Below are positions 8,166-16,530 of a stretch of DNA of 64,000 bases, piece after piece. The notes beneath the pieces are model-generated. The model was not told where the DNA came from. It did no database searches and saw nothing but the letters and a program-made list of their open reading frames with translations. The stretch is taken from the NCBI RefSeq assembly GCF_000813425.1, contig NZ_JWIB01000034.1:1-64000 (forward strand), in the 5' to 3' direction. Made by a program: the position numbers and the translations under genes. This stretch comes from Sporosarcina sp. ZBG7A (GTDB lineage Bacteria > Bacillota > Bacilli > Bacillales_A > Planococcaceae). Every line of letters begins with the position of its first letter. Within the stretch, counting starts at the first letter, position 1.

Positions 8166-8333
8166 TCTACTAAATCACCTATTTCTCTTGCTTTACTATT
8201 CGGTTGTCGATTGAACAAACCTATCATAGTTAAATTTTTCTGTCAAATAGAGTATTCCGTTAATTAAGAAGATATTAAAGATGTAGGCATTTCCCCAATA
8301 TGAAACCGGTTAAAGTTTTAGTAAGATTAGATA

Positions 8334-8348
8334 TGAGAACGATTATCA
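8334..8348. promoter_or_regulatory. Fur-like box before scdA
   Basis: TGAGAACGATTATCA matches the 7-1-7 Bacillus Fur consensus TGATAATNATTATCA at 12 of 14 defined positions. It lies 25 bases before the start codon, where a repressor would block transcription. PerR and Zur boxes look similar, so the exact regulator is an inference. Confidence 0.5.
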
Positions 8349-8372
8349 ATTAATCCAATAGGAGGAATTCCA

Positions 8373-9071
8373 TTGTCACAAATAACGCTTGACCAACACG
8401 TCTCTGATATTGTCACGGCTATTCCCCAAAGTGCAGATTTGTTCCGTAACTTACGCATCGATTATTGCTGTGGAGGTAAAATTTCATTGCAAGAAGCAGC
8501 TGTTCAACGAGAACTAAATCCTGCTGACGTCTTAACACGTGTTCAAGAAATCGAAGAGAAACGAGAATTACGAGAACAGCTGGAGCCTTCCTCCTTTGGA
8601 GAGAAAACACTCATTGCTCATATTCAAGAAAAATATCATACAGGTTTGCGCGAAGAACTTCCATTGCTTGCTCCATATGTCACAAAAGTCGCGCGAGTGC
8701 ATGGAGAAAACCATCCGCATTTGTTGCTTGTTCAAGAAATTTTTAAATTGCTGCGGGCTGAACTAATCGATCATACAGACGATGAAGACCAAAACGTCTT
8801 CCCTCTCATCATTGAGTTCTTAGCAAACCCAACACCTGAACTGAAAGAGCAGCTAAAACCACATGTCGCAGAACTGGAACAAGAGCACGATAATGCAGGA
8901 CGACTTCTTCACGAACTTAGGGAAATCACTAACAATTTCACACCTCCCGAGGAAGCTTGCGGCACGTATCGACTTGTATACGCACGTCTTGAACAGTTCG
9001 AAAAAGATACCTTCCAGCATGTACATTTAGAGAATAATGTTCTTTTTGACCGTGTTCGAGAAGCAATTTAA
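8373..9071 (+). CDS. scdA: Iron-sulfur cluster repair di-iron protein ScdA
   Basis: A hemerythrin-like protein that repairs iron-sulfur clusters damaged by nitric oxide or oxidative stress (YtfE/RIC/ScdA family). The N-terminal ScdA domain has the motif RNLRIDYCCGGKISLQEA with the paired cysteines. The di-iron domain supplies the histidines in HIQEKYH, RVHGENHPHL, LIDHTDDEDQNVFP, LEQEHDNAG and HVHLENNVLF. Length 232 is typical. The TTG start at 8373 has TAGGAGG eight bases upstream. A Fur-like box in the leader links it to iron. It is monocistronic, with a strong terminator. Confidence 0.95.
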   Translation: MSQITLDQHVSDIVTAIPQSADLFRNLRIDYCCGGKISLQEAAVQRELNPADVLTRVQEIEEKRELREQLEPSSFGEKTLIAHIQEKYHTGLREELPLLAPYVTKVARVHGENHPHLLLVQEIFKLLRAELIDHTDDEDQNVFPLIIEFLANPTPELKEQLKPHVAELEQEHDNAGRLLHELREITNNFTPPEEACGTYRLVYARLEQFEKDTFQHVHLENNVLFDRVREAI

Positions 9072-9076
9072 TGATG

Positions 9077-9121
9077 AGAAGCCGGGCGCCGCGCAGTAGA
9101 TAGCACGGTGCCCGGCTTCTG
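9077..9121 (+). terminator. GC-rich terminator after scdA
   Basis: AGAAGCCGGGCGCCG pairs with CGGTGCCCGGCTTCT. The stem is strong and lies between two convergent genes, so it probably serves both strands. Confidence 0.8.
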
Positions 9122-9127
9122 TATTCC

Positions 9128-9724
9128 TTACTTTTTCCGTCCTACAAATTGAATGACTTGAGACAACCCGCTATGACCCGCGCCTTCTTCGCGCACTACT
9201 TCTTTCTTTTCAAAGTGTAGATGCTCCCAATCCGCGAACACATCAAAGTCCGCTGAGTCATACAAATACGTTGTGTCTTTGGGGCCTCCCGTGCCATAAC
9301 CGATTTGCTCTTTGGCATAGACTTCAGTTACAAACAGACCACCTGGTTTAACGGCTTCACGTATCCCTTTCAGTGTCTGCAACCGTAACTCCGGATTAAA
9401 ATGACCAAATACACAAATGATTGCATCGTACTCATCAGTTGGCCAGTCCGCTTCCTGCAAATCTTGAATCTTTGTTTTCAGCTGAACATCCTTTTCTTTT
9501 GCAAGTGCCTGAGCTTTGTCTAATCCGGATTGGGCAAAATCCCAAATCGTTACGTCACAGCCCTGCTCCGCTAGATAGACTGCATTCCTTCCTTCACCTT
9601 CAGCAACCGCGAGAACATCAGGCCCGATTGTAAATCGCTCCGTTGCTTCTTGGACGAATGCATTGGCTTCTTTCCCAAATACATAATCTGTCTGATTAAA
9701 ACGCTCTTGCCATTTATTCATCAT
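9128..9724 (-). CDS. Class I SAM-dependent methyltransferase (TehB-like)
   Basis: A 198-residue protein starting WQERFNQTDYVFGKEANAFV, the entry of TehB/thiopurine-type methyltransferases. The SAM-binding loop is VLAVAEGEGRNAVYLAEQG; the acidic ribose residue is in VTIWDFA, and DAIICVFGHF is motif IV. The substrate is unknown; relatives detoxify tellurite or thiols, but that cannot be shown here. The gene overlaps the upstream methyltransferase by 11 bases, so the two are translated together. Confidence 0.85.
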   Translation of the reverse strand: MMNKWQERFNQTDYVFGKEANAFVQEATERFTIGPDVLAVAEGEGRNAVYLAEQGCDVTIWDFAQSGLDKAQALAKEKDVQLKTKIQDLQEADWPTDEYDAIICVFGHFNPELRLQTLKGIREAVKPGGLFVTEVYAKEQIGYGTGGPKDTTYLYDSADFDVFADWEHLHFEKKEVVREEGAGHSGLSQVIQFVGRKK

Positions 9725-10331
9725 GACTCTTCCTTTCTATCGTCCCGTTTTTTCCTTCAATATACAAAAATAACTTCGCATAATATTCTTCAACCTTAGC
9801 GACTTCAATCCCCGACTTTTTGATTAAATCCAGAGTATCTCGATTTAGCTGGCACCCATCGCAAATCTTTTCCCATAACGGATTCAAGAGATCTTGTGTT
9901 TTACTGAGCAAGACTGGCTCCATCCGGACATGTTCGAAAAATAAAAGCCGTGCTCCCGGTTTACTCACACGTCTAATTTCCGCGAGTGCTTTCATCGGCT
10001 CTGGAATTGTACAAAACACAAGCGTGGCAACGACAGTGTCGAACGTATCATCTGCAAATGGCAATGACTCTGCACAGGATTCATGTACCTGAATTGGGAC
10101 TTGTGCGCTTCGCAGCCGTTCTTCCGCCCGCTTACTCATTGAGGGGTTGGGTTCAATCGCATCCACTCGAAGAGCATTTTTGTAGTATGGGAAGTTGATC
10201 CCTGTTCCTGACCCTATTTCTAATACCCGTCCTTCTGCTTTCTTAACGAGGTCGATTCTAATTTTTTTAAAAGAGATCTCTTCCAGCGGTTTCATAGCTG
10301 CATCATATACTTTTGGAAACCAGGTTCCCAT
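9714..10331 (-). CDS. Class I SAM-dependent methyltransferase (METTL7/UbiE type)
   Basis: Carries the methyltransferase-11 fold: motif I VLEIGSGTGINFPYY, the acidic loop VDAIEPNPSM, motif II FDTVVATLVFCTIP and motif III PGARLLFFEHVRM. The C-terminal part has CDGCQLNRDTLDLI, typical of the METTL7-like branch, and ends in a short hydrophobic YAKLFLYIEG. Likely cytoplasmic or membrane-peripheral. It is the first gene of a two-gene operon with the TehB-like enzyme, and both may act on related small molecules. Confidence 0.85.
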   Translation of the reverse strand: MGTWFPKVYDAAMKPLEEISFKKIRIDLVKKAEGRVLEIGSGTGINFPYYKNALRVDAIEPNPSMSKRAEERLRSAQVPIQVHESCAESLPFADDTFDTVVATLVFCTIPEPMKALAEIRRVSKPGARLLFFEHVRMEPVLLSKTQDLLNPLWEKICDGCQLNRDTLDLIKKSGIEVAKVEEYYAKLFLYIEGKNGTIERKSHDE

Positions 10332-10507
10332 TGACTGAGCCTCCTTCTCTTATTGAATCCCTTTCACAGGTATCTTAATCCGATTCTACACTCTTATGGT
10401 AGACAGTACTCTTTTCCATGCTCATTCTCATCATTTCTTCAGCTCTAACTTGGCAACGTCAAATTGGAAATGATAGACTATTAAATAGAGCGATTGGAGG
10501 AGAAGAC

Positions 10508-11137
10508 ATGTATACAAGTCAAACGATGTCCATTCACCGGGCATTAGCTGAACTCAAAACATTGAACGATCGAATAGCTAAATCGATCCAGGAGGCAGAC
10601 TTCATCGCAACGGATCGAAAATCTGCACATAAAATCAATGGTCTTTCCATTGAAGATTATGAGAAAACAATTCAAGCAGGTTTTGACAAATCCATGTCTC
10701 TTATTGAACGACGCAATCAGATTAAAGTAGCTGTAGTCCAATCCAATGCCGTGACACAAGTAACGGTAGCTGAGGAAACGATGACTGTCGCGAAAGCAAT
10801 TGAGCGCAAAACATCTATACAGCATGAAGAAAGTTTACTTGCTGCGATGGTATCTGCACGCAGGAAAGCAATTAACCGTCTAACTATGGAAAATGACACG
10901 TTGACGCAGCGTTTGGAATCTTACTTGACCGAGATCCTAGGCAAGAAAGAAAACGCAAAAAAGGAAGAAGTTGAACTGCATACGAAATCCTTCATGGAGC
11001 GTAACGAGTTTGTTCTTTTTGACCCCTTGAATCTCAACAAACGCATTGACGAATTGGAAGAAAGCATCTCAAATTTTAAAACGGAAGTAGATGCAGTCCT
11101 TTCTGAATCGAATGCCGTGACACAAATTTCAATTTAA
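10508..11137 (+). CDS. Conserved phage-type helical protein
   Basis: Starts at the ATG behind TTGGAGGAG; the longer frame from 10418 has no ribosome site. The 209-residue product is almost entirely helical: MSIHRALAELKTLNDRIAKS at the start, LIERRNQIKVAVVQSNAVT in the middle, and a C-terminal coiled segment. The SNAVTQ motif occurs twice, around residues 79 and 204. I recall this pattern ('SVHRALAELK ... SNAVT ... AIERK') from hypothetical proteins of Firmicutes phages. No other phage gene lies nearby, so it may be a lone remnant. Function unknown. Confidence 0.65.
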   Translation: MYTSQTMSIHRALAELKTLNDRIAKSIQEADFIATDRKSAHKINGLSIEDYEKTIQAGFDKSMSLIERRNQIKVAVVQSNAVTQVTVAEETMTVAKAIERKTSIQHEESLLAAMVSARRKAINRLTMENDTLTQRLESYLTEILGKKENAKKEEVELHTKSFMERNEFVLFDPLNLNKRIDELEESISNFKTEVDAVLSESNAVTQISI

Positions 11138-11440
11138 GCTTCTTGGATTGCATGGGTAATTGAAAACGACATCCACAAGACCCTTCTTTTCCGCGTTTTC
11201 TTTGGGACAATAAGTAAAACCGGCCAATCTACTTTAATTACTTTAAACGTATAGTAGTGAAAGAGAACTAAAAGCTTAACGCTCAGCGCTCAAAGCTTTA
11301 AAACTTACACGTTAAAGTTCTTACCGTTTAAATCTTAACCGTTAACAGTTAAGGCTCTTTCAAATCTTGGGGATTCAGTTACGGGATTCTTGTGTTGGCC
11401 CTTCGTTATCTGCCAAGCTGATTATGCCGTGCAATCCAGA
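11138..11440. other. Gap with loosely repeated CTTAACGTTTAAA-like units
   Basis: No gene is seen. Between about 11273 and 11343 the sequence cycles through short units such as CTTACACGTTAAAG, CTTACCGTTTAAA and CTTAACCGTTAACAG, with a spacing of about 14-20 bases. Each is nearly self-complementary. No promoter or operator family that I know matches. Confidence 0.4.
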
Positions 11441-11480
11441 AAAAACCGTTGAGGGAATTTAATTTCCCTCAACGGTTTTC
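11441..11480. terminator. Bidirectional terminator after the DUF4179 gene
   Basis: AAAACCGTTGAGGGAA pairs perfectly with TTCCCTCAACGGTTTT around a short AT loop. The anti-sigma gene stop lies inside the stem. Confidence 0.9.
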
Positions 11481-12745
11481 TTATTGCCTATAAGTTGAAT
11501 GTGTTTACCATAACTCTTAGCATAGTGCATGCCTTCAATCGAAAGTGTATCCGGCAGTTCATCGGTATTAAAGAGCAAGACTCGCTCATTGTACGTTTCT
11601 CCATTTTTACCATCTAGCAGATCCGCCCGTAGTGTGGTGTGAAGAGGTGTGGATTTCCCTTTTGACTGGATGGAGACACCTTCTAATAGGACATCTTGTT
11701 CAGTCGCAATCGATACTTGAATACCTTCCTTTGTTTTTTCGATTTTACGAATGATCAGTTCCTTACCATGGATCTCTTCAGATTGTTCATCGTCTCCGGA
11801 CAATTCAATCGCTTCGTTTAGTGATTGATAACCTACAAATTTGTCTACAACTAACTCTAATGTGTCGATTTCCGTTGGTAACTGGTCATAGTAAATTTCA
11901 ATATCTGACCCAAAAATTGCTGATTTGGAGCTAGATCCGGTCAATTCAACCGGTTTTCCATTCGCAAGCAATTGAACTCCTCCTCCCCCTAACTGAATAC
12001 GGTCAAAATTATCCACATTCACTTTTGCTTTTATCTTGGTGCGGCTAGGTGTCGCTGTGATTGAGTCAAACCGGATCGTCCCTTGGTCAACATGGACTTT
12101 TTTACGAATTGACTGCTTCAGTTCAGTTTGCATTGCTAGCTTAGGATTATAAGGGAAAGTAATTTCTTCCTGCTCAGTTCCTTCGTTGTATCTATACTCT
12201 AACGTTAGTTCTTTAGCAAACGGACTCACTGCTTCGAATGCTTGAATACCCTTAATTTCTGTTCCATCCTCATTCTCAGAAGATGTACCATAAGTCGCAA
12301 ACGCTTTTGTCCATGAACCGTGAATCATGTCAAAATAAGATTCTTCCACGACCCCTTTTGGATTTTTCACTGTGTAATAGAGAATAGATTGGTTTTCATC
12401 TGTCAGTAACCCATCCAAGTACAGTTCAGTTCCATCAGAGAGAATTACCTTTTTCTCAATCGACTGCCCACTGCCTTCTTCATTCAATTGAGCTAGCGTT
12501 TCCGTCATTAATTCATCATAGCCAAGCAATTTCTTACCATAGTAAGCAAATGCATTGTAGTTATAGCTTACAAAGGAAAGGAACATTATGGCTGCGGCGA
12601 CAGCTATCCATTTGGGAGCTTTGTTTTTACGTCGCGGAGGCGTTTGTTCTAATGCTAGCCGTAAGCGTTCGTTTAATTCTTCAGGAGCTTTATTATTCTT
12701 TAAACGCTCATTTTCTTTTTCTAAATACTTTTCCAACTCATTCAT
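11459..12745 (-). CDS. DUF4179 anti-sigma factor, membrane anchored
   Basis: A 428-residue protein with the standard build of DUF4179 anti-sigma factors: a cytoplasmic head of about 45 residues (LEKYLEKENERLKNNKAPEE), one membrane span (WIAVAAAIMFLSFVSYNYNA) and a large extracellular part with the DUF4179 region, followed by a DUF5643-like beta domain. It should hold the partner sigma at the membrane until an envelope signal releases it. The ATG at 12745 is behind GGAGGT, eight bases inside the sigma gene end, so the two are translationally coupled. A start at 12769 lacks that site. Confidence 0.85.
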   Translation of the reverse strand: MNELEKYLEKENERLKNNKAPEELNERLRLALEQTPPRRKNKAPKWIAVAAAIMFLSFVSYNYNAFAYYGKKLLGYDELMTETLAQLNEEGSGQSIEKKVILSDGTELYLDGLLTDENQSILYYTVKNPKGVVEESYFDMIHGSWTKAFATYGTSSENEDGTEIKGIQAFEAVSPFAKELTLEYRYNEGTEQEEITFPYNPKLAMQTELKQSIRKKVHVDQGTIRFDSITATPSRTKIKAKVNVDNFDRIQLGGGGVQLLANGKPVELTGSSSKSAIFGSDIEIYYDQLPTEIDTLELVVDKFVGYQSLNEAIELSGDDEQSEEIHGKELIIRKIEKTKEGIQVSIATEQDVLLEGVSIQSKGKSTPLHTTLRADLLDGKNGETYNERVLLFNTDELPDTLSIEGMHYAKSYGKHIQLIGNKKTVEGN

Positions 12746-13283
12746 TCCATTCACCTCCGAATTGCTCACGCATTTTCTTTAGTCCTTGAAAAATACGGGA
12801 TTTCACGGTTCCGATTGACACGTTCGTCATGTCGGCAATTGTTTGAAGGTCCAAATCATGTAAATACTTTAACTCAATCGCTTCTTGCTGGTTCGCATTT
12901 AGCGTACTCAACATGTCATTCAAGTCCATCCGGTGTTCGGTCTGTGTAAAAGAGTTAGTCGCATCAGCAGTTATGATAGGTTTTTCTAAACTTTCATCCG
13001 CGTTCTCCATAGGAACGACCTTGTTTTTCTGCTGCAATAGCTTTTTACATCGATTCACAAGAATCGTTTTGCTCCAACTATAAAATGCGTCTTCTTTTTT
13101 CAGTTGAGGAATCGAATGATACAGGCCCACAATCATATCTTCCATAGCATCCATCGCGTCATGAGAATTGCCCATATACGTTAATGCCAATCGATAGTAA
13201 GCATCTTGCTGCTCGCTAATTAGTTGCAGCAGTGCTTCTTTATTTCCTTTTTTCGCTTTCTTGACCAACTTGACAATCCTCAT
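12738..13283 (-). CDS. ECF sigma factor of the SigV-like group
   Basis: A 181-residue sigma-70 family protein. Region 2 is LLQLISEQQDAYYRLALTYM and the following MDAMEDMIVGLYHSI; region 4 is LKYLHDLDLQTIADMTNVS and VKSRIFQGLKKMRE. It starts behind GAGAGGTGAGCGA. The downstream overlapping gene encodes its membrane anti-sigma. A possible self-recognised promoter lies at 13305-13330. The broken sigma scar at 716-936 belongs to the same group, so the genome once had at least one more pair of this kind. Confidence 0.9.
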   Translation of the reverse strand: MRIVKLVKKAKKGNKEALLQLISEQQDAYYRLALTYMGNSHDAMDAMEDMIVGLYHSIPQLKKEDAFYSWSKTILVNRCKKLLQQKNKVVPMENADESLEKPIITADATNSFTQTEHRMDLNDMLSTLNANQQEAIELKYLHDLDLQTIADMTNVSIGTVKSRIFQGLKKMREQFGGEWNE

Positions 13284-13304
13284 TCGCTCACCTCTCCCTT
13301 ATAA

Positions 13305-13330
13305 GAGTTTCCAGACAGGTAAAAAGTTCA
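13305..13330 (-). promoter_or_regulatory. Possible ECF-type promoter of the sigma operon
   Basis: On the minus strand TGAACT, 16 bases, then ACTC resembles the ECF pattern TGAAC-N16-CGTC and sits 20-45 bases before the sigma gene. The -10 match is weak, so self-activation is only suggested. Confidence 0.3.
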
Positions 13331-13480
13331 TTTTATATTTATGTATTTGCACTTTAGATTGAAATTACTTTGCTCACATGCTAATCGCTAACTTTTTAGG
13401 TTGTCAGACGTCTTACCCTTGCCACCGTCCAATTTTCATGATAAATTTATGAGAAGGAAAAATTTCATACTAAAAATCAA

Positions 13481-13545
13481 TCTGTATAACCTCGATAATA
13501 TGGTTCGAGGGTCTCTACCAGGATCCGTTAAGTCCTGACTACAAA
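13481..13545 (+). promoter_or_regulatory. Purine riboswitch aptamer, guanine-type base
   Basis: All parts of the purine aptamer are present: TATAAC entry, P2 CCTCGA/TCGAGG with loop AATATGG, junction GTCTCTACC, and P3 with loop TCCGTTA whose CC can pair with the GG of the first loop. The specificity base before TAC is C at 13539 (GACTAC), as in guanine aptamers; adenine aptamers have U there. The P1 strand overlaps the terminator stem that follows, so ligand binding should prevent termination (an ON switch), as in B. subtilis pbuE. Confidence 0.9.
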
Positions 13546-13574
13546 AGAATTTTTGTAGTCGGGACTTTTTTTTA
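13530..13574 (+). terminator. Riboswitch-controlled terminator before pbuE
   Basis: AAGTCCTGACTACAAAA pairs with TTTTTGTAGTCGGGACTT and is followed by a run of T. Its left arm contains the 3' strand of the aptamer's P1 helix and part of P3, so the aptamer and the terminator exclude each other. Confidence 0.9.
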
Positions 13575-13614
13575 TATTCAAATTCGATAAAGAATAATAG
13601 CAGGAGGAGATTAG

Positions 13615-14811
13615 TTGGACATTCGTGTATTTTTATTAGCCATTTCGGCAATTACAGTAGGCTTAGTCGAATTGGTTGTAGGCGGTATTTTGCCAGTAGT
13701 CGCTGAAGACTTGCAAGTTTCGATCGCAACGGCTGGGCAACTCATTACAATATTTGCATTGGTCTTTGCAATCGCTGGACCTGTGATGCTGTCACTAACA
13801 GCTAAAATAGAACGAAAGAAGTTATATTTACTAGCATTATCGGTATTTTTCTTAGGAAACGTATTCACATATTTCAGCACAACCTTTGCTATGATGATGG
13901 CCGCTAGGATTCTGACCGCAGCAAGTGCAGCGTTAGTCATCGTCCTCTCCTTAACCATTACCGCCCGCATTTCAAAACCAAATGTGCGTGCGAAAGCATT
14001 AGGCTATATCTATATGGGAATTAGTTCTTCACTTGTACTCGGTGTACCTATTGGAATCGTCATTACGAATGCATTCGGCTGGCGCACAGTTTTCCTTGGA
14101 ATCGCAATCCTAACAATCGGAAGCATTCTATTGATCAGTAAGTTTTTCGATGAAATCCCTACTGGTGACGTACAGCCACTACGTGAACAACTAAAAGCAT
14201 TAGCGAACAAAAAAATCGTCTTCGCCCATTTAGCAACGATGTTTATGCTCGCAGGACATTATTCAGTATACGCCTATTTCACACCGTTTCTTGAAACGAC
14301 GATGAACCTTAGCTCTTCATCAATTAGTGTGTTTTACTTCTTATTCGGACTCGCAGCCGTTGCAGGTGGCGCTTTCGGTGGAGGACTTGCTTCACGCATT
14401 GGCTCTCAAAAGAGTATTTTAATCATATTAGGAACATTTTCACTTAGTTTGTTCGTGCTTCCCTACTCCACGTTTTCTATGCCAGTTTTCATCATCGTTA
14501 TGATGATTTGGGGAGCACTCAGCTGGGCTCTCGCACCAGCACAGCAAGATTACATCATTCAAACAGACCCAGTGTCATCGGATATCCACCAGAGCTTTAA
14601 CAATTCCGCGCTTCAAGTCGGGATTGCTCTCGGTTCAGGTGTTGGGGGTATTGCATTCAGTCACACAGGAAGCGTGACCAGCATGCCTGCTGTCGGTGGT
14701 TTCATCGTCATTATTGCATTTGTTTGTGCAGCAATTTCACTATCGATGGCTGTCCAGAAGAAAAAACCGCACAGCAAAACGACTTCACAGGTCTCTGAAA
14801 GAACACATTAA
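13615..14811 (+). CDS. pbuE: Purine efflux MFS transporter PbuE
   Basis: A 398-residue major facilitator with twelve membrane segments that closely resembles B. subtilis PbuE (YdhL), a pump that exports hypoxanthine, adenine and purine analogues. Shared blocks include VFLLA ... VGLVELVVGGILP near the N-terminus, LTAKIERKKLYLLAL in the loop after helix 2, and LAGHYSVYAYFTPFLE in the second half. The TTG start at 13615 has AGGAGG six bases upstream. A purine riboswitch controls it. In B. subtilis that aptamer prefers adenine; here the key base is C, suggesting guanine or hypoxanthine. Monocistronic. Confidence 0.9.
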   Translation: MDIRVFLLAISAITVGLVELVVGGILPVVAEDLQVSIATAGQLITIFALVFAIAGPVMLSLTAKIERKKLYLLALSVFFLGNVFTYFSTTFAMMMAARILTAASAALVIVLSLTITARISKPNVRAKALGYIYMGISSSLVLGVPIGIVITNAFGWRTVFLGIAILTIGSILLISKFFDEIPTGDVQPLREQLKALANKKIVFAHLATMFMLAGHYSVYAYFTPFLETTMNLSSSSISVFYFLFGLAAVAGGAFGGGLASRIGSQKSILIILGTFSLSLFVLPYSTFSMPVFIIVMMIWGALSWALAPAQQDYIIQTDPVSSDIHQSFNNSALQVGIALGSGVGGIAFSHTGSVTSMPAVGGFIVIIAFVCAAISLSMAVQKKKPHSKTTSQVSERTH

Positions 14812-14816
14812 GCCAT

Positions 14817-14858
14817 AGAAAAGTAACTGTCCTCAAGAAAATGGACAGTTACTTTTTT
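14817..14858 (+). terminator. Intrinsic terminator after pbuE
   Basis: AAAAGTAACTGTCC pairs with GGACAGTTACTTTTTT around a ten-base loop; the A run at its left also permits use by the convergent nadX-like gene. Confidence 0.88.
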
Positions 14859-14876
14859 AATATTCATTAAGACTAC

Positions 14877-15659
14877 TCAGTTTCCAATTCTTATTGACTG
14901 ATCCTTGTTTTTCAATACGTCCAAAATGCTCAGAGCAGCAAGGTGGCTTGTCTTTGGATTATTTGGCATAGGATTGTTTTCGATTTGCAACTTCATATTC
15001 CCAAAATCACCATCTGCCTCTATTATATGGGTATTCCGCTTGACTGCAGGATCTACTACGACTTGTACTCTCGTTTTCTCAATACCAATTCCTGCGAGGG
15101 CTAGCACCAAAGCCACGTTCATGTTCCTAGGAAACTTTAGACTCGCTTCCTTTGCAGAGCCTTCGAAAAGCAACTCTTCTTTATGATCCTCTTGTAGACC
15201 AAGTGAAGCAGGAGATTTCCTAGTAGTGATTTGCACATGTTTTAATCCGTTAATTGCATTCGCAGATTTCAGCAAATCCAACCCACCTATCGCACCCGAA
15301 GGAAGTGCCACATGCACCCCTTTCGATTCCGCGAGTTCTTTCAGTTCATCGAGCAACTGGATGTCGTTAAACACGCCAATACTACTCACAATCATATTTT
15401 TCTTGCTCGCCACAACGGTTTTCATATAGGTGTTCGCAGCTTCTATCGTCGCGGCTTCCACTACCATAGTAATAGGTGTATCTAGAAAGTCTTGAAACTC
15501 TGTATGAAAATCGATTCCATAGCGCAACGCAAGGTCCTCTCCTACTTCTCGATTGCGACCGAATAGCGCTATGACCTCACCGTTCAACCATTTTTCGTCA
15601 TTGATTTTCCCCAATAGATAAGTCGCGATATTGCCTGTCCCTATGATTCCTATTTTCAT
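14877..15659 (-). CDS. nadX: Aspartate dehydrogenase-family protein (NadX-like)
   Basis: A 260-residue NAD(P)-dependent dehydrogenase of the DUF108/NadX family. N-terminal Rossmann motif GIIGTGNIATYLLGKI; catalytic region VALPSGAIGGLDLLKSA, then the C-terminal domain with HTHIIEADGDFG and NPKTSHLAALSIL, typical of the family. NadX turns L-aspartate into iminoaspartate, which can feed NAD synthesis. Here it faces a GntR regulator and an amidohydrolase/transporter cluster, so it may instead work on an amino acid freed by that cluster; the substrate is not proved. Start behind AGGAGGAATTGC. Confidence 0.8.
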   Translation of the reverse strand: MKIGIIGTGNIATYLLGKINDEKWLNGEVIALFGRNREVGEDLALRYGIDFHTEFQDFLDTPITMVVEAATIEAANTYMKTVVASKKNMIVSSIGVFNDIQLLDELKELAESKGVHVALPSGAIGGLDLLKSANAINGLKHVQITTRKSPASLGLQEDHKEELLFEGSAKEASLKFPRNMNVALVLALAGIGIEKTRVQVVVDPAVKRNTHIIEADGDFGNMKLQIENNPMPNNPKTSHLAALSILDVLKNKDQSIRIGN

Positions 15660-15753
15660 GCAATTCCTCCTGTTCGTCTAGTTCTTCCTGTAAAATTAGA
15701 TACTCTCATCATACCTACTTACACCAGTAATCCCAATACTTTTCATTTCTAAA

Positions 15754-15781
15754 TTGAATTTCTTAAAATAATCTATATAAT
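15754..15781 (+). promoter_or_regulatory. Promoter of the GntR regulator gene
   Basis: TTGAAT and TATAAT are separated by 16 bases and lie about 30 bases before the ATG at 15812. The pattern fits a housekeeping sigma-A promoter. Confidence 0.6.
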
Positions 15782-15811
15782 AGAGGTCAAAAAGATATTG
15801 AGGTTTTTAAT

Positions 15812-16459
15812 ATGAAAAACTATTTGTCCTTAACAGATCATGTCTATAACTATATCGTCGAGCAAATCAATAACGGAACGCTCACAGCTAGTAAAAAAGT
15901 GAATGAGAACGCTATTTGTGATGCGTTGAAAGTAAGTCGAACGCCCGTACGCGAAGCATTGATTCAACTATCGTCAGAAGGATTATTAGAAAATATTCCT
16001 CGAAAAGGATTCATCATCAAGAGCTTGACTACCGAGGAAGCAAAAGAAACATATTTGATCATAGGAGCATTAGATGGGCTAGCTGCTTCCTTGGCAACAC
16101 ATTTGCTGACCGACAAGCACCTGAAAGAAATGGAGTTCTATATTGAAAGCATTGATTTGGCTATCAATACAGGAAATTTCTCCATGTATCACAAAATGCA
16201 GGAATCGTTTCATAATGTCTATTTATCTGTTTGTCCGAATAAGAGTCTTGTCACCTTGTTACTACAGTTAGAAAAGAAGTTTTTAAAGACGTTTGATTGG
16301 ATGGAAGACCCGATATGGACAGCCAACAAGTTAAGAGAAACAAATCATGAACATCGCAAAATGCTTGAATTATTCCGAGAAGGCAAAACGGCTGAACTAG
16401 AAACTTACTTGAAGGAAGTTCATTGGAATGCTGAAAAAGCCGAGCTTATTCCCCTATAA
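15812..16459 (+). CDS. GntR-family regulator with FCD domain
   Basis: A 215-residue repressor-type regulator. The winged helix is N-terminal (YNYIVEQINNGTLTASKKVN, then ALKVSRTPVREALIQLSSEG). The C-terminal FCD ligand domain has the acidic and histidine residues in LDGLAASLATHLL, FHNVYLSVCPNKS and NHEHRKMLELFREG that bind a metal and a carboxylate ligand in the family. It stands between nadX and the amidohydrolase genes, and palindromes in the gap at 16531-16589 are candidate operators. The inducer is probably an amino acid or related acid. Confidence 0.9.
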   Translation: MKNYLSLTDHVYNYIVEQINNGTLTASKKVNENAICDALKVSRTPVREALIQLSSEGLLENIPRKGFIIKSLTTEEAKETYLIIGALDGLAASLATHLLTDKHLKEMEFYIESIDLAINTGNFSMYHKMQESFHNVYLSVCPNKSLVTLLLQLEKKFLKTFDWMEDPIWTANKLRETNHEHRKMLELFREGKTAELETYLKEVHWNAEKAELIPL

Positions 16460-16479
16460 CTAAAAATCTATCTGTTCAG

Positions 16480-16509
16480 AAATTCTGCATCTCTATGCGG
16501 AATTTTTTT
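16480..16509 (+). terminator. Intrinsic terminator after the GntR gene
   Basis: AAATTCTGCAT pairs with ATGCGGAATTT (one G-U) around CTCT, followed by a T run. It separates the regulator from the amidohydrolase operon. Confidence 0.8.
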
Positions 16510-16530
16510 ATTGTAAAAAATTAAATATAA

